Positions 16,484 through 24,368 of a stretch of DNA of 64,000 nucleotides are shown piece by piece (the first letter of the stretch is position 1; the number at the start of each line of letters is the position of its first letter). The DNA is from an uncultured Lachnospiraceae bacterium (GTDB taxonomy: Bacteria; Bacillota; Clostridia; Lachnospirales; Lachnospiraceae). The DNA is taken from assembly GCA_937920345.1 (NCBI GenBank), contig CALGVA010000053.1:140895-204894 (forward strand). The letters run 5' to 3'. The notes below the pieces were generated by a model, which was given only the letters and a program-made list of their open reading frames with translations, ran no database searches and was not told the DNA's origin. Position numbers and translations under genes: made by a program.

Positions 16484-16579
16484 TGTAAATTTATGCATAT
16501 TTTAATGAATAATTCAATAAAAACTGCATAAAATGAAAAAATAGTTGAATATTATGCATTAAAGGTGTATTATTATGCA
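16484..16579. promoter_or_regulatory. Array of five ARG-box-like motifs (probable ArgR operators)
   Basis: TGTAAATTTATGCA (16484), TGAATAATTCAATA (16506), TGCATAAAATGAAA (16525), TGAATATTATGCAT (16546) and TGTATTATTATGCA (16566) recur every 19 to 22 bases. They resemble the ArgR/AhrC box (TGAATAWWWATTCA-like), whose paired boxes are about 21 bp centre to centre in known operators. Placement between argG and argC fits arginine repression of both genes. Confidence 0.65.
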
Positions 16580-16609
16580 GAGTGGAAATGCGGGGAATGT
16601 GAAAGCCGG

Positions 16610-16742
16610 GTTACTGTTCACACAGGACTTAGCATTTACTGCTAAGTCCGTAAGAAAACGTATATATTGCAAGTAAAAATCCATTTGCGAAGCAAATTTT
16701 GCATGGATTTTTACCTGTCACTGGAACGGAGTGAACAGTAAC
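16610..16742. mobile_element. MITE copy 2 (133 bp, 12-bp TIRs, 8-bp target duplication)
   Basis: Perfect terminal inverted repeats GTTACTGTTCAC (16610-16621) and GTGAACAGTAAC (16731-16742), flanked by direct repeats AAAGCCGG (16602-16609 and 16743-16750). Inside are two strong hairpins, GGACTTAGCA/TGCTAAGTCC and one built on GTAAAAATCC/GGATTTTTAC. The ends agree with copy 1 at nine of twelve positions. Confidence 0.85.
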
Positions 16743-16904
16743 AAAGCCGGACAGTTACGCAGACCGTAACGGGAAATACGTTTGCGCAGGGGCAGTGAGC
16801 GTGATATAGTGATGAGAGACATACAGCGCATATATAGCTGAATGATGCTCCGAAAAGTACTTTATGCAATCAGAAACTTTGAGACTTCGGAATGGAGAAA
16901 ATGC

Positions 16905-16935
16905 GTAACAGGGAGGGCGAAGGCTGCACGGTTAC
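16905..16935. mobile_element. Internally deleted MITE copy upstream of argC
   Basis: A 31-base remnant beginning GTAACAGGG and ending GCACGGTTAC, flanked by GAAAATGC (16897-16904) and GAAAATAC (16936-16943), a seven of eight match as expected of an aged target duplication. Its interior GGCGAAGGCTG matches the right end of copy 1. Confidence 0.5.
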
Positions 16936-16964
16936 GAAAATACAGAAAGGAATTACATTTTGCT

Positions 16965-17912
16965 ATGAAAACAAAGGTTTTTATCGACGGAAGCGAAGGA
17001 ACAACAGGATTAAGAATTAACGAGCGATTTCAAAAGCGTGACGATATAGAGCTGCTGCACATCAATCCGGAACTGCGTAAAGATCCGGATGAGAGAAAGA
17101 AACTGATCAATGCGTCAGATATCACTTTTCTGTGCCTGCCGGATGCGGCGGCGAGGGAATCTGCCGCACTGGCAGAGAATGATAATGTGGTTATTATCGA
17201 TGCATCTACCGCGCACCGCACAGAAGAAGGCTGGGCATACGGATTTCCGGAATTATCCGCCGCCCATAGAACAGCCATTCAGGAGGGAAAGCGCATAGCG
17301 GTTCCGGGATGCTATGCATCCGGTTTCATCTCTCTGGTGTATCCTCTGATAGCGGGGGGCATTCTTCCGAAGGAGTATCCGGTAGGCTGTTTTGCAATTT
17401 CAGGATACAGCGGAGCCGGAAAGAAAACGATTGCGGCTTATGAACAGGCGGACAGGCCTGCAGAGTTATCAGCGGGACGGGAGTACGCGCTGACACAGCA
17501 GCATAAGCATTTAAAAGAAATGCAGAAGATCACGGGGCTTGTGCGTACCCCGTTGTTTTCCCCGATTATTGACGATTATTACAGCGGCATGGTGGTTTCC
17601 GTGCAGTTATATGCCGATCTGCTTGCCAGGAAAGAGACACCCGCATCACTGCTGGACTATTATAAGGCGTATTATCAGAACCAGCGGTTCATCCAGGTGA
17701 GTACCACAGATGACGAGATTGCAGCCGGCGGATTTCTGGCAGGCAACGGACTGTCCGGCTGGGATGGCCTGAAGATATATGCCACGGGAAACGAAGAGCG
17801 CATCGTCGTTTCCGCACAGTTTGACAATCTGGGCAAAGGTGCGTCCGGGGCGGCCATCCAGTGCATGAATATTATTCTGGGATGCGATGAGGCCAAAGGG
17901 CTGGATCTGTAG
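16965..17912 (+). CDS. argC: N-acetyl-gamma-glutamyl-phosphate reductase
   Basis: A 315-residue short-form (type 2) ArgC, which reduces N-acetylglutamyl phosphate to the semialdehyde with NADPH. The N-terminal VFIDGSEGTTGLRI is the dinucleotide-binding part; VPGCYASGF has the catalytic Cys; the His in TQQHKHLKEM and the segment GYSGAGKK are also family features. The start ATG 16965 fits the family N-terminus, but AGAAAGGA lies about 14 bases away, wider than usual, perhaps because a MITE remnant is inserted just upstream. It is probably regulated by the ARG-box-like array at 16484-16579. It is separated from argJBD by about 4.2 kb. Confidence 0.95.
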   Translation: MKTKVFIDGSEGTTGLRINERFQKRDDIELLHINPELRKDPDERKKLINASDITFLCLPDAAARESAALAENDNVVIIDASTAHRTEEGWAYGFPELSAAHRTAIQEGKRIAVPGCYASGFISLVYPLIAGGILPKEYPVGCFAISGYSGAGKKTIAAYEQADRPAELSAGREYALTQQHKHLKEMQKITGLVRTPLFSPIIDDYYSGMVVSVQLYADLLARKETPASLLDYYKAYYQNQRFIQVSTTDDEIAAGGFLAGNGLSGWDGLKIYATGNEERIVVSAQFDNLGKGASGAAIQCMNIILGCDEAKGLDL

Positions 17913-17978
17913 TGAGACTTTAGAAACGCCGCTTGCGCGTTTGCAGTTTCCGAAAGCTTTATAGAGAGAGGATACATT

Positions 17979-18539
17979 ATGAGTGATATTCTGGAATTTG
18001 CCAATAGAGAAGAATTCAGAAAATGGCTTGGCGAGCACTGTCTGTCAGGCGACGGGGTCTGGCTGCTGTTCGGCAAGGCCGGCGGGCCTGAAACGATCAA
18101 AGCGGGAGAGGCGCTCGAAGAAGCGCTGTGTTTCGGCTGGATTGACGGACAGATGCAGAGCATTGACGATAAAACATACAAGAAATATTTTGCCATGCGC
18201 AGAGACAAGAGCAAGTGGTCTGAGAAAAACAAGGCGCTGGCGGGAAGCCTTGAAGAGCGCGGGCTTATGACTGATTACGGCAGAAAGAAAATAGAGGAGG
18301 CCAGGGAGAACGGCCAGTGGGACGCATCGAAATCCGCGTCGGTCACGGAGGAACAGATCGCTTTCGTATCCGCGCTGTTGGAAGAATACGAACCTGCCTG
18401 TACAAACTGGAAGAACATGTCCCCGTCGGTAAAGAAAACCTATACGCGGGCGTATTATGATGCGAAGACAGACGCCGGACGCGAGAAACGGGTTGCGTGG
18501 ATGGTGGATCGGCTCAATCAGAATTTAAAGCCGATGTAA
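17979..18539 (+). CDS. YdeI/OmpD-associated family protein
   Basis: A 186-residue soluble protein of the YdeI family. The diagnostic blocks are the N-terminal EFRKWLGEHCLSGDGVWLLFGK, EALCFGWIDGQMQSIDD near residues 48-63, and KSKWSEKNKALA. Family members have been linked to tolerance of antimicrobial peptides and bacteriocins, but the biochemical role is unclear. GAGAGAGG lies before the ATG. It follows argC by 66 bases and could be read through from it. Confidence 0.85.
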   Translation: MSDILEFANREEFRKWLGEHCLSGDGVWLLFGKAGGPETIKAGEALEEALCFGWIDGQMQSIDDKTYKKYFAMRRDKSKWSEKNKALAGSLEERGLMTDYGRKKIEEARENGQWDASKSASVTEEQIAFVSALLEEYEPACTNWKNMSPSVKKTYTRAYYDAKTDAGREKRVAWMVDRLNQNLKPM

Positions 18540-18686
18540 CTGTGATGGGCACAATTCTTTTACAGAAAAATGGGATATGCAGATTGCGGCGCTTTGCTGC
18601 TGCCAGAAAAATAAAGTGATAAATGAGTTTCCATCAGGGAATGCAGCAGGATAGTTAGTGCTGAAAAGAAAAAGGAGGGGTTACGT

Positions 18687-19697
18687 ATGTTCTCATCTTT
18701 TGATACTTTAAATGATATTTTGTCTGCGCCGGGTATGAGAAAGTGGTTTCATTTCTTATATGCGGAAGACCAGCTTGACTGGTTTCCGAAGGAACTGCGG
18801 GATCAGCCGTTACGGCTCGCTGCTTTCAGAGGGCAGACGCCATGGGGCGGTAACCTGCAGGGGATTGCGGAGCAGATGATCGATACGGCAAATCTGGTAT
18901 TGGAACTGCAGGCGGGGAAGCGGCAATGCTTACATCTGCACGACTGGAATGCCTGGGAGCCGGAGGAGGAAGCGAGCCTGCAGGACCCGGAGCAGACTTT
19001 TATCATCACACCGCCGACGGATGTGAATGTGGATACGCCAGGACCGGCGCTGATCATATGTCCGGGAGGCGGCTACGAGTTTGTCAGTTTTCAGAACGAA
19101 GGCACGCCGATCCAGATTTTAGCCGAGAAGAAAGGATATGTATCCTTCATCCTTCGTTACCGGGTGGCGCCCTCGCGTTATCCGGAGCCGCAAATGGATC
19201 TTCTGGAAACGATTCGATATGTCAGGGAAAATGCGGCAAAATACCACGTTGATCCCGACCGGATCGGCATTGTCGGCTTTTCAGCCGGCGGGCATTTATG
19301 TGCTTCCTCAGCGGCACTGTATCAAACGCTGCTGCCGGAGGGAAGGCCCAACGCGGTGGCTTTGGGATATCCGGTGATCACTTTTGAAAAAGAGGTCACC
19401 CATGAGGGCAGTGCCCTGGCACTGCTCGGGAAGGATGACGAAACAATGCGCCGCTCGCTTTCCGTTGAAAATCTGATCACATCGGATTATCCGCCTGCAT
19501 TTGCCTGGGCCTGCAGGGACGACGGGACAGTGCCTTGTGAAAATACGGAAAGGCTGGAGGCGAAACTGGAAGAAGCGGGTGTCGCCCATGCATGTCACTA
19601 TTATCCGACCGGCGGGCACGGCTGCGGTCTCGCGTATGACAATTCGGCCTGGAAGTGGAGCGTTGAAATGTTTTCTTTTTTGGAAAAGAATCTGTAA
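18687..19697 (+). CDS. Alpha/beta hydrolase (acetyl esterase-like)
   Basis: A 336-residue hydrolase. Residues from about 108 form the alpha/beta core: oxyanion-hole ICPGGGYEFVS, nucleophile elbow GFSAGGH with Ser199, an Asp in ACRDDGTVP and the His in TGGHGCGL complete a plausible triad. The architecture matches xylan/acetyl-sugar esterases (COG0657). No signal peptide is seen, so it is cytoplasmic. The N-terminal 100 residues are unassigned. AAGGAGG precedes ATG 18687. The substrate is inferred only broadly as a short-chain ester. Confidence 0.85.
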   Translation: MFSSFDTLNDILSAPGMRKWFHFLYAEDQLDWFPKELRDQPLRLAAFRGQTPWGGNLQGIAEQMIDTANLVLELQAGKRQCLHLHDWNAWEPEEEASLQDPEQTFIITPPTDVNVDTPGPALIICPGGGYEFVSFQNEGTPIQILAEKKGYVSFILRYRVAPSRYPEPQMDLLETIRYVRENAAKYHVDPDRIGIVGFSAGGHLCASSAALYQTLLPEGRPNAVALGYPVITFEKEVTHEGSALALLGKDDETMRRSLSVENLITSDYPPAFAWACRDDGTVPCENTERLEAKLEEAGVAHACHYYPTGGHGCGLAYDNSAWKWSVEMFSFLEKNL

Positions 19698-20207
19698 AAT
19701 ATATCTCTTTTACCGGCAGATGAATTTGTGCCATGGAGGAAAAGATAAGCCGGTAAAGATATGATGAATGGAACGGATAATAAGAAAGAACAAATACATA
19801 TATCTGCTTGGCGGGCAGCCGATACTATTTCCAACAGAAACCCTGGACAAAAAAGAAAAATTGGAAGATGTTTATGGATACTTGGAAAATTGGGCAGATG
19901 TTGTGATTGCAAGGCACGAAAAGAGGGTGTTACATGGGGAAACTAAATGTTGACGGCACAGAAATACAGGTGCTGCAATTCCCGTATGTTTTGTGTTATA
20001 CTTTGTAAAAGCAGCAATTTATGATTACGGTTTACCGTTCGCCTTATTGTTGAATGTAAGTATTTCGGCAGAAGAACGGATAAAATATGCGAATTTAGAA
20101 AGAGTGAAGAAACGCGTGTTGATGGCGGAGGCAAATCGGGCCTGGGCAGTCTGGCGTTGGCAAAGACATGCTTCCTGCCGTGTAAACGCTCCGGAATGGA
20201 GAGGAAG
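19698..20207 (+). other. Decayed region with small gene fragments
   Basis: About 500 bases without an intact gene. A 61-codon frame at 19768-19953 (GGQPILFPTETLDKKEKLED, then ENWADVVIARH) has the look of a carbamoyltransferase fragment, where a sugar-like Gly strand precedes xxLED and xxxVVIAR, but it lacks a ribosome binding site. A 24-codon frame at 19934-20008 starting MGKLNVDGTEIQVLQF resembles the first residues of KilA-N domain proteins of phages. Both look like remnants. Confidence 0.35.
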
Positions 20208-20696
20208 ATGAAACGAAGAGACAAGGTTAATTACTACTTAGACTTAGCCAGGATGGTGGCGCAGCGGTCCACCTGCTTAAGACGGCATTACGGTGCGGTG
20301 ATCGTGAAGAATGACGAGGTGATCTCCACGGGGTATGTGGGTGCCCCCAGAGGCAGAAAGAACTGTACGGATATCGGGGAGTGTATCCGGATCAAGATGG
20401 AGATTCCGCGGGGGGAGCGGTATGAGCTGTGTCGGAGTGTTCACGCGGAGGCCAATGCGATCATCAGCGCATCCAGGGACAAGATGATCGGCAGCGCGCT
20501 TTACCTGGTGGGCGTGGAAGCGGACACGGGCGAGTATGTGAAGAACTCCTGCAGCTGTTCCATGTGTAAGCGGCAGATCATCAATGCGGGCATTGAGACA
20601 GTCTATGTCAGGGATACGGAAGACGAATACCGGGTGATTCCGGTTCAGCAGTGGATCGAGGACGATGAATCATTGAATGGAACGTTGGGGTATTAA
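20208..20696 (+). CDS. dCMP deaminase-like cytidine deaminase
   Basis: A 162-residue zinc deaminase of the ComEB/dCMP deaminase family, converting dCMP to dUMP for thymidylate synthesis. The zinc site is HAEANAI (catalytic Glu) with CSCSMCK supplying the two Cys ligands; usual members have PCPMC, so the Pro is replaced by Ser here. TGYVGAPRGRKNCTDIGECIR is the nucleotide-recognition segment. GGAGAGG precedes ATG 20208. It is followed 15 bases later by an acetyltransferase gene. Confidence 0.88.
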   Translation: MKRRDKVNYYLDLARMVAQRSTCLRRHYGAVIVKNDEVISTGYVGAPRGRKNCTDIGECIRIKMEIPRGERYELCRSVHAEANAIISASRDKMIGSALYLVGVEADTGEYVKNSCSCSMCKRQIINAGIETVYVRDTEDEYRVIPVQQWIEDDESLNGTLGY

Positions 20697-20711
20697 ATCG
20701 TGGAGGATAAG

Positions 20712-21167
20712 ATGATACGAGCGATGACAATAGAAGATTATGACGGTGTCAAGGCACTCTGGCTGACCATCAAAGGGTTCGCGATCCGGAGCATAGACGA
20801 TTCCAGAGAGGGTATCACCCGGTTTTTAAACAGAAATCCGGGCACCAGCGTTGTGGCGGTAGAAGACGGCAGGATCGTGGGCGCGATTCTGTGCGGGCAT
20901 GACGGCAGACGAGGCTGCCTGTATCATGTCTGTGTGGCGAAGGAATATCGTCTGCGCGGTATCGGCAAGGAGATGGTAGTCTACTGCATGGAGGCACTGA
21001 AGAAGGAGAAGATCAACAAGGTGTCGCTGATTGCCTTTACCGCCAACGATATCGGCAACGCGTTCTGGCGGCAGATCGGATGGACGAAGAGAGAAGATCT
21101 GAATTATTATGATTTTACATTGAACCGGGAGAACATTACGGCTTTTATCAATGAGGAGACAGCCTGA
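20712..21167 (+). CDS. GNAT family N-acetyltransferase
   Basis: A 151-residue GCN5-related acetyltransferase. The acetyl-CoA binding motif is CVAKEYRLRGIGKEMV at about residues 79-94, preceded by the VVAVEDGRIVGAILCG strands and followed by the ANDIGNAFWRQIGW segment. The start is ATG 20712, since GGAGG lies five bases upstream; GTG 20700 is less likely. The acceptor substrate is unknown. It is probably co-transcribed with the dCMP deaminase gene. Confidence 0.85.
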   Translation: MIRAMTIEDYDGVKALWLTIKGFAIRSIDDSREGITRFLNRNPGTSVVAVEDGRIVGAILCGHDGRRGCLYHVCVAKEYRLRGIGKEMVVYCMEALKKEKINKVSLIAFTANDIGNAFWRQIGWTKREDLNYYDFTLNRENITAFINEETA

Positions 21168-21308
21168 AAACGGGTTTGGAACATGAACAAAACAACCGAT
21201 ATATGTAATGAAACGGTAACAGGAATACATAGAACAGGTCAGAGATCTGAACTGTGGTGAATACACGGATGTATTCTAAGCGCATAAGGACATGAAGGAA
21301 GTGATTTG

Positions 21309-21926
21309 ATGAAGATCAGGGAAGCGAGAGCCGCATACACACAACAGATTGATATTTTGAGAAAGAGACAGAGAGAACTTCTTAAGGAGAAGGAGGCTCA
21401 CGAGGCGCAGGCATTCGGTGCTGCAGGCAATATGTCTCTTGGCGGTGACGGGAGCAGCGGGGGCGTTGTGTTCGAGGTTTCCGAGGAATACCGCAAGCGG
21501 GCCGAAGAACTGCAGGAGAAAATCGACCGGGTGAAGGAACAGATCGAGGAACACATTAAGCTCAGAGACGAAGTGATCGAGGCGGAGGTCGGCATCGCCA
21601 ACGCGGAGGTGGCGAAGCAGCAGGGAGAAGCCATGCAGGATTATGGCGAGGAAATGGCAAAGTGTCTTGAGATTGCCAGACGGATTGCGAACGGGGACAG
21701 GGTGCCGGCGCAGGATGAGAAGAAGCTTATGGACTTTAATATGGAAGTCTATATGGCGGCCAAGAACATGGCGGCAATGAATATGGATAAAAAGCACAAG
21801 GATTATGAGACTCTCTGGGGAGAAGAGGAGGAGAAGGGGGAGAGCCCCGATCCTATGGAGACGGCTGCGGAGTCGGAGATCAATGTGGAGATTCCTGAGA
21901 TCGATCTTGCGGACGGTTCAGCGTAA
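21309..21926 (+). CDS. Coiled-coil hypothetical protein
   Basis: A 205-residue, highly charged protein. Residues 5-35 and about 58-115 have heptad-like Leu/Ile spacing, suggesting two coiled coils separated by a Gly/Ser-rich loop (GGDGSSGG). The C-terminal 40 residues are acidic. It has no signal peptide, membrane segment or Cys. GAAGGAAG precedes ATG 21309. It lies just before argJ but shows no sign of an arginine role. The family was not recognised. Confidence 0.7.
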   Translation: MKIREARAAYTQQIDILRKRQRELLKEKEAHEAQAFGAAGNMSLGGDGSSGGVVFEVSEEYRKRAEELQEKIDRVKEQIEEHIKLRDEVIEAEVGIANAEVAKQQGEAMQDYGEEMAKCLEIARRIANGDRVPAQDEKKLMDFNMEVYMAAKNMAAMNMDKKHKDYETLWGEEEEKGESPDPMETAAESEINVEIPEIDLADGSA

Positions 21927-22125
21927 AACAGGTATGCTGCAGCAAAAAATGGCTTTTCAACAGCAGGCTAATGTATTAGAATAGAAAAATGTGTAGAAAG
22001 CATTATGCGGCATGTAACCGGAACAGCAATGGAACGGACTGCCGTATGCGCCGGTAAAGGTGCTCCGGTTTGCATGATGGCAGACGGGGCATATATAAAG
22101 AGCAGACGTGTCATGGAGGATGAAT

Positions 22126-23349
22126 ATGAAGATTATAGAAGGCGGCGTCACGGCGGCGCAGGGGTTTGAGGCGGCAGGTGTCGCGGCGGCGATCAAATAT
22201 CAGGACAGGAAAGATATGGCGATGGTGTACAGCAGGACGCCATGTAAAGCAGCGGGCGTTTTTACGAGCAATGTGGTAAAAGCAGCGCCGGTCAGATGGG
22301 ATAAGGAAGTAGTAGCCCATTCTCCTTATGTGCAGGCGGTGATCGTTAATTCGGGAATTGCCAATGCAGCGACCGGCGGGCAGGGCTATGAATGCTGCAG
22401 AAGGACTGCGGAGAAGACGGCTGAACTGGTTGGAATCTCAGCGGATGCCGTGCTGGTGGCATCCACCGGTGTCATCGGCAGTCAGCTTCCCGTAGACAGG
22501 ATACTTGCCGGCGTGGAGAAGCTTGCGGCGGATAAGAAAGACACGCAGGAAGCGGGTACGATGGCGGCGGAGGCGATCATGACGACCGACACCATATCCA
22601 AGCAGGCGGCGGCGCAGATCGAACTGGGCGGCAGGACGGTGACCGTCGGCGGTATGTGTAAAGGCGCCGGTATGATTCACCCGAATATGTGCACTATGCT
22701 TGGGTTCGTGACGACGGATATCGCGATTTCCAAAGAGCTTCTGCAGGAGGCGCTGAGCGAGGACGTGATCGACACATTCAACATGATCTCCGTGGACGGC
22801 GATACATCCACCAACGACACGCTGGTGGTGCTGGCTAACGGCATGGCGGGTAATCCGGAAATTACAGTGAAGAATGAGGATTATGAGAAATTTAAAGAAG
22901 CGCTGCATTATGTGAATGAGACGCTTGCTAAAATGATGGCGGGGGACGGCGAGGGCGCAACGGCGCTCTTTGAGACGAAAGTCATTCATGCCGCAACGAA
23001 ACAGGAGGCGCGGATTTTAAGCAGGAGCGTGATCAGGTCTAATCTGTGCAAGGCGGCGATTTACGGACATGATGCGAACTTTGGAAGGTTCCTGTGCGCG
23101 CTTGGCTATTCCGGTGTGAACTTCGATCCGGACAAGGTAGAGCTTTATTTTGAGAATAATGAAAAGAGTATGCTGATCTACAAGGACGGCATGGCGGCGG
23201 ACTACAGTGAGGCGGAAGCGTCACAGATCCTTGCGTCACCGGAAGTAAGAGTGCTTGTGGACATGCATATGGGAGACGCCGAGTCCACAGCCTGGGGCTG
23301 CGACTTAAGCTATGATTATGTGAAAATCAATGCGGATTACAGGAGCTAG
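22126..23349 (+). CDS. argJ: Glutamate N-acetyltransferase/amino-acid acetyltransferase
   Basis: A 407-residue bifunctional ArgJ-type enzyme, which moves acetyl groups from acetylornithine to glutamate and in many organisms also uses acetyl-CoA. It matures by self-cleavage before a Thr in KGAGMIHPNM-x-TML. Thr190 is present, but the residue before it is Cys189 where Ala is usual. Other family blocks are NSGIANAATGGQG, STGVIG and DGDTSTNDT. The start ATG 22126 has GGAGG upstream. It is the first gene of argJ-argB-argD; having argJ means the pathway is of the cyclic type. Confidence 0.96.
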   Translation: MKIIEGGVTAAQGFEAAGVAAAIKYQDRKDMAMVYSRTPCKAAGVFTSNVVKAAPVRWDKEVVAHSPYVQAVIVNSGIANAATGGQGYECCRRTAEKTAELVGISADAVLVASTGVIGSQLPVDRILAGVEKLAADKKDTQEAGTMAAEAIMTTDTISKQAAAQIELGGRTVTVGGMCKGAGMIHPNMCTMLGFVTTDIAISKELLQEALSEDVIDTFNMISVDGDTSTNDTLVVLANGMAGNPEITVKNEDYEKFKEALHYVNETLAKMMAGDGEGATALFETKVIHAATKQEARILSRSVIRSNLCKAAIYGHDANFGRFLCALGYSGVNFDPDKVELYFENNEKSMLIYKDGMAADYSEAEASQILASPEVRVLVDMHMGDAESTAWGCDLSYDYVKINADYRS

Positions 23350-23388
23350 CGCGCTGTTATACAAGAACGAAATGGAAAAGAGGACATC

Positions 23389-24285
23389 ATGGAACAAAGA
23401 GAAATGGACAAAATTCTGGAAAAAGCGGAGGTGCTTATTGAGGCGCTGCCTTATATCCAGAAATTTAACCGGAAGATTATCGTAGTGAAGTACGGCGGCA
23501 GCGCCATGAGCAACGAGGAACTGCAGAAGAATGTGATCAAGGACGTGACCCTTTTGAAACTGGTAGGCTTCAAACCGATTATTGTGCACGGCGGCGGCAA
23601 AGAGATCAGCCGCTGGGTCGGTAAGGTAGGTAAGGAAGCGAAATTCGTGAACGGGCTGCGGGTGACTGACGAAGAGACGATGGAGATCGCCGAGATGGTG
23701 CTCAACAAAGTCAACAAGAATCTGGTCAGAATGGTGGAGGAGCTGGGTGTCAAAGCGATCGGCATCAGCGGCAAGGATGCCGGACTGCTGCAGTGCACCA
23801 GGAAATGTCCGGACGGCGAGGATATCGGTTATGTGGGTGAGGTATGCGGCGTTGATCCGAAGGTATTGTATGACCTTCTGGAAAAAGATTTTCTGCCTAT
23901 CGTTGCGCCCATAGGACTGGATCGTCAGTTCATGACTTATAATATCAATGCGGATGATGCGGCCTGCGCCATCGCCAAAGCGGTGGGGGCGGACAAGCTG
24001 GTGTTTTTAACGGATATTGAAGGACTGTATCGTGATATTAATGACAAATCGAGCTTCCTATCACGGTTGACGGCTACGCAGGCAGAGGAACTGATCGGCA
24101 GCGGCTGTATCGGGGGCGGTATGCTGCCTAAACTGAGTAACTGTACGGATGCCATCAAAGAAGGAGTCAACAGAGTGCATATTCTGGATGGACGGATTGC
24201 GCATTGCCTGTTACTCGAGATTTTTACAAATCAGGGTATCGGTACGGCGATCATTGCGGACCATGATGAAGCTGCAATGAAGTGA
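23389..24285 (+). CDS. argB: Acetylglutamate kinase
   Basis: A 298-residue amino-acid kinase that phosphorylates N-acetylglutamate. KIIVVKYGGSAM near residue 30 and IIVHGGGKEISRW near 65 are the phosphate and substrate loops; YNINADDAACAIA and the closing GCIGGGMLPKLSNC are also typical. The N-terminal helix before the kinase core is of the kind found in arginine-sensitive hexameric enzymes, so feedback inhibition by arginine is likely (inference from family). GAGGACATC precedes the ATG. It lies 39 bases after argJ. Confidence 0.97.
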   Translation: MEQREMDKILEKAEVLIEALPYIQKFNRKIIVVKYGGSAMSNEELQKNVIKDVTLLKLVGFKPIIVHGGGKEISRWVGKVGKEAKFVNGLRVTDEETMEIAEMVLNKVNKNLVRMVEELGVKAIGISGKDAGLLQCTRKCPDGEDIGYVGEVCGVDPKVLYDLLEKDFLPIVAPIGLDRQFMTYNINADDAACAIAKAVGADKLVFLTDIEGLYRDINDKSSFLSRLTATQAEELIGSGCIGGGMLPKLSNCTDAIKEGVNRVHILDGRIAHCLLLEIFTNQGIGTAIIADHDEAAMK

Positions 24286-24368
24286 ACACTTATGAATGCC
24301 AGAGAAGTAAAGAATGCGGCCTGTAAAGGGCATTATGTATAGAATTTGAGATCAGGAGACAGCAGAAT

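Noticed and set aside
21215..21262. A fifth MITE copy with GTAACAGG at one side and CTGAACTGTGG at the other
   Set aside because: The right end diverges after nine bases and no flanking duplication could be found.
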